A stretch of 64,000 nt of DNA from Brucella tritici (GTDB taxonomy: Bacteria; Pseudomonadota; Alphaproteobacteria; Rhizobiales; Rhizobiaceae), in assembly GCF_008932295.1 (NCBI RefSeq), contig NZ_WBWA01000027.1, positions 1 through 64,000 of the forward strand. The letters run 5' to 3'. The position numbers and the translations under genes are program-made. A model generated the notes under the pieces. It saw only the letters and a list, made by a program, of their open reading frames with translations, did not search any database and was not told the origin of the DNA. Positions 63,931-64,000 of this stretch are shown piece by piece; position 1 is the stretch's first letter; each line of letters opens with the position of its first letter.

Positions 63931-64000
63931 ATGACTGCCGAAGACGCTATTTTTCTTGGCGCGAGCCGCAAGCCTGACGACTCCTACCAGCAGCCGGAAT
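63931..64000 (+). CDS. Start of a gene cut by the window edge, possibly HerA/DUF853 ATPase
   Basis: The ATG at 63931 has GAGGGAGC about nine bases upstream. The visible residues are MTAEDAIFLGASRKPDDSYQ followed by QPE. This opening resembles HerA-like/DUF853 ATPases of Brucellaceae as I remember them, but the Walker motifs lie outside the window, so the family call is tentative. Confidence 0.45.
   Translation, partial: MTAEDAIFLGASRKPDDSYQQPE

Overview
The window looks like a chromosomal segment from a Brucellaceae alphaproteobacterium (Brucella/Ochrobactrum group). Reasons: an Omp2-type porin end, a 142-residue MucR regulator, a FeuP/FeuQ pair, a cytochrome c maturation operon in the rhizobial gene order, several rhizobial-only DUF families (DUF5330, DUF1491, DUF2336, DUF6456), and many copies of the short palindromic intergenic repeats usual in Rhizobiales. 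All identifications come from reading translated sequence, motifs and gene order; no database search was run.

Layout. 0-8.6 kb: porin end, an orphan tyrosine recombinase, a HisC-like aminotransferase, small membrane and secreted proteins, a frameshifted P-loop kinase, YitT and glutathione-transferase genes. 8.6-20 kb: mostly housekeeping (AMP nucleosidase, EEP-family phosphodiesterase, ETF-ubiquinone oxidoreductase, uracil-DNA glycosylase, two transporters, aminopeptidase N). 20-36.8 kb: a signalling and envelope block of PleC-type kinase, GlnE, a two-component pair, DegP, CcmH/F/E/I, a lipoprotein, FeuQ/FeuP and a small secreted protein in the FeuN position. 37-47.4 kb: PBP1A, DUF1254/DUF1214 pair, DUF2336, DUF1491, a peptidoglycan-binding protein, a multi-pass DivJ-type kinase, DUF5330 and SufE. 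47.5-56.3 kb: amidase, DUF6456, a protein carrying only a DnaA domain-IV fold, MucR, oligopeptidase B and an acyl-CoA synthetase. 56.3-61.2 kb is the only clearly accessory stretch: two pieces of one kind of IS630-family transposase flank a broken secreted-protein gene, a DUF2130 gene and a VapBC-type toxin-antitoxin pair, followed by a complete IS110/IS1111-type element. 61.5-64 kb: a small DUF protein, two c-type cytochromes and the start of a further gene.

Functional themes. Two kinases of the DivJ/PleC class that act on DivK lie 22 kb apart, and the pleC promoter region is packed with GANTC (CcrM methylation) sites. The Ccm proteins would assemble c-type cytochromes such as the two at the right end. 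MucR, FeuPQ, DegP and the porin point to envelope and host-adaptation control. The most notable signals are the IS1111-type element with a possible bridge-RNA region, the hybrid IS630/DUF2130/VapBC island, the GANTC cluster, the duplicated 3' end of the ETF-QO gene, and a shared ACGT-NN-ACGT palindrome in three upstream regions.
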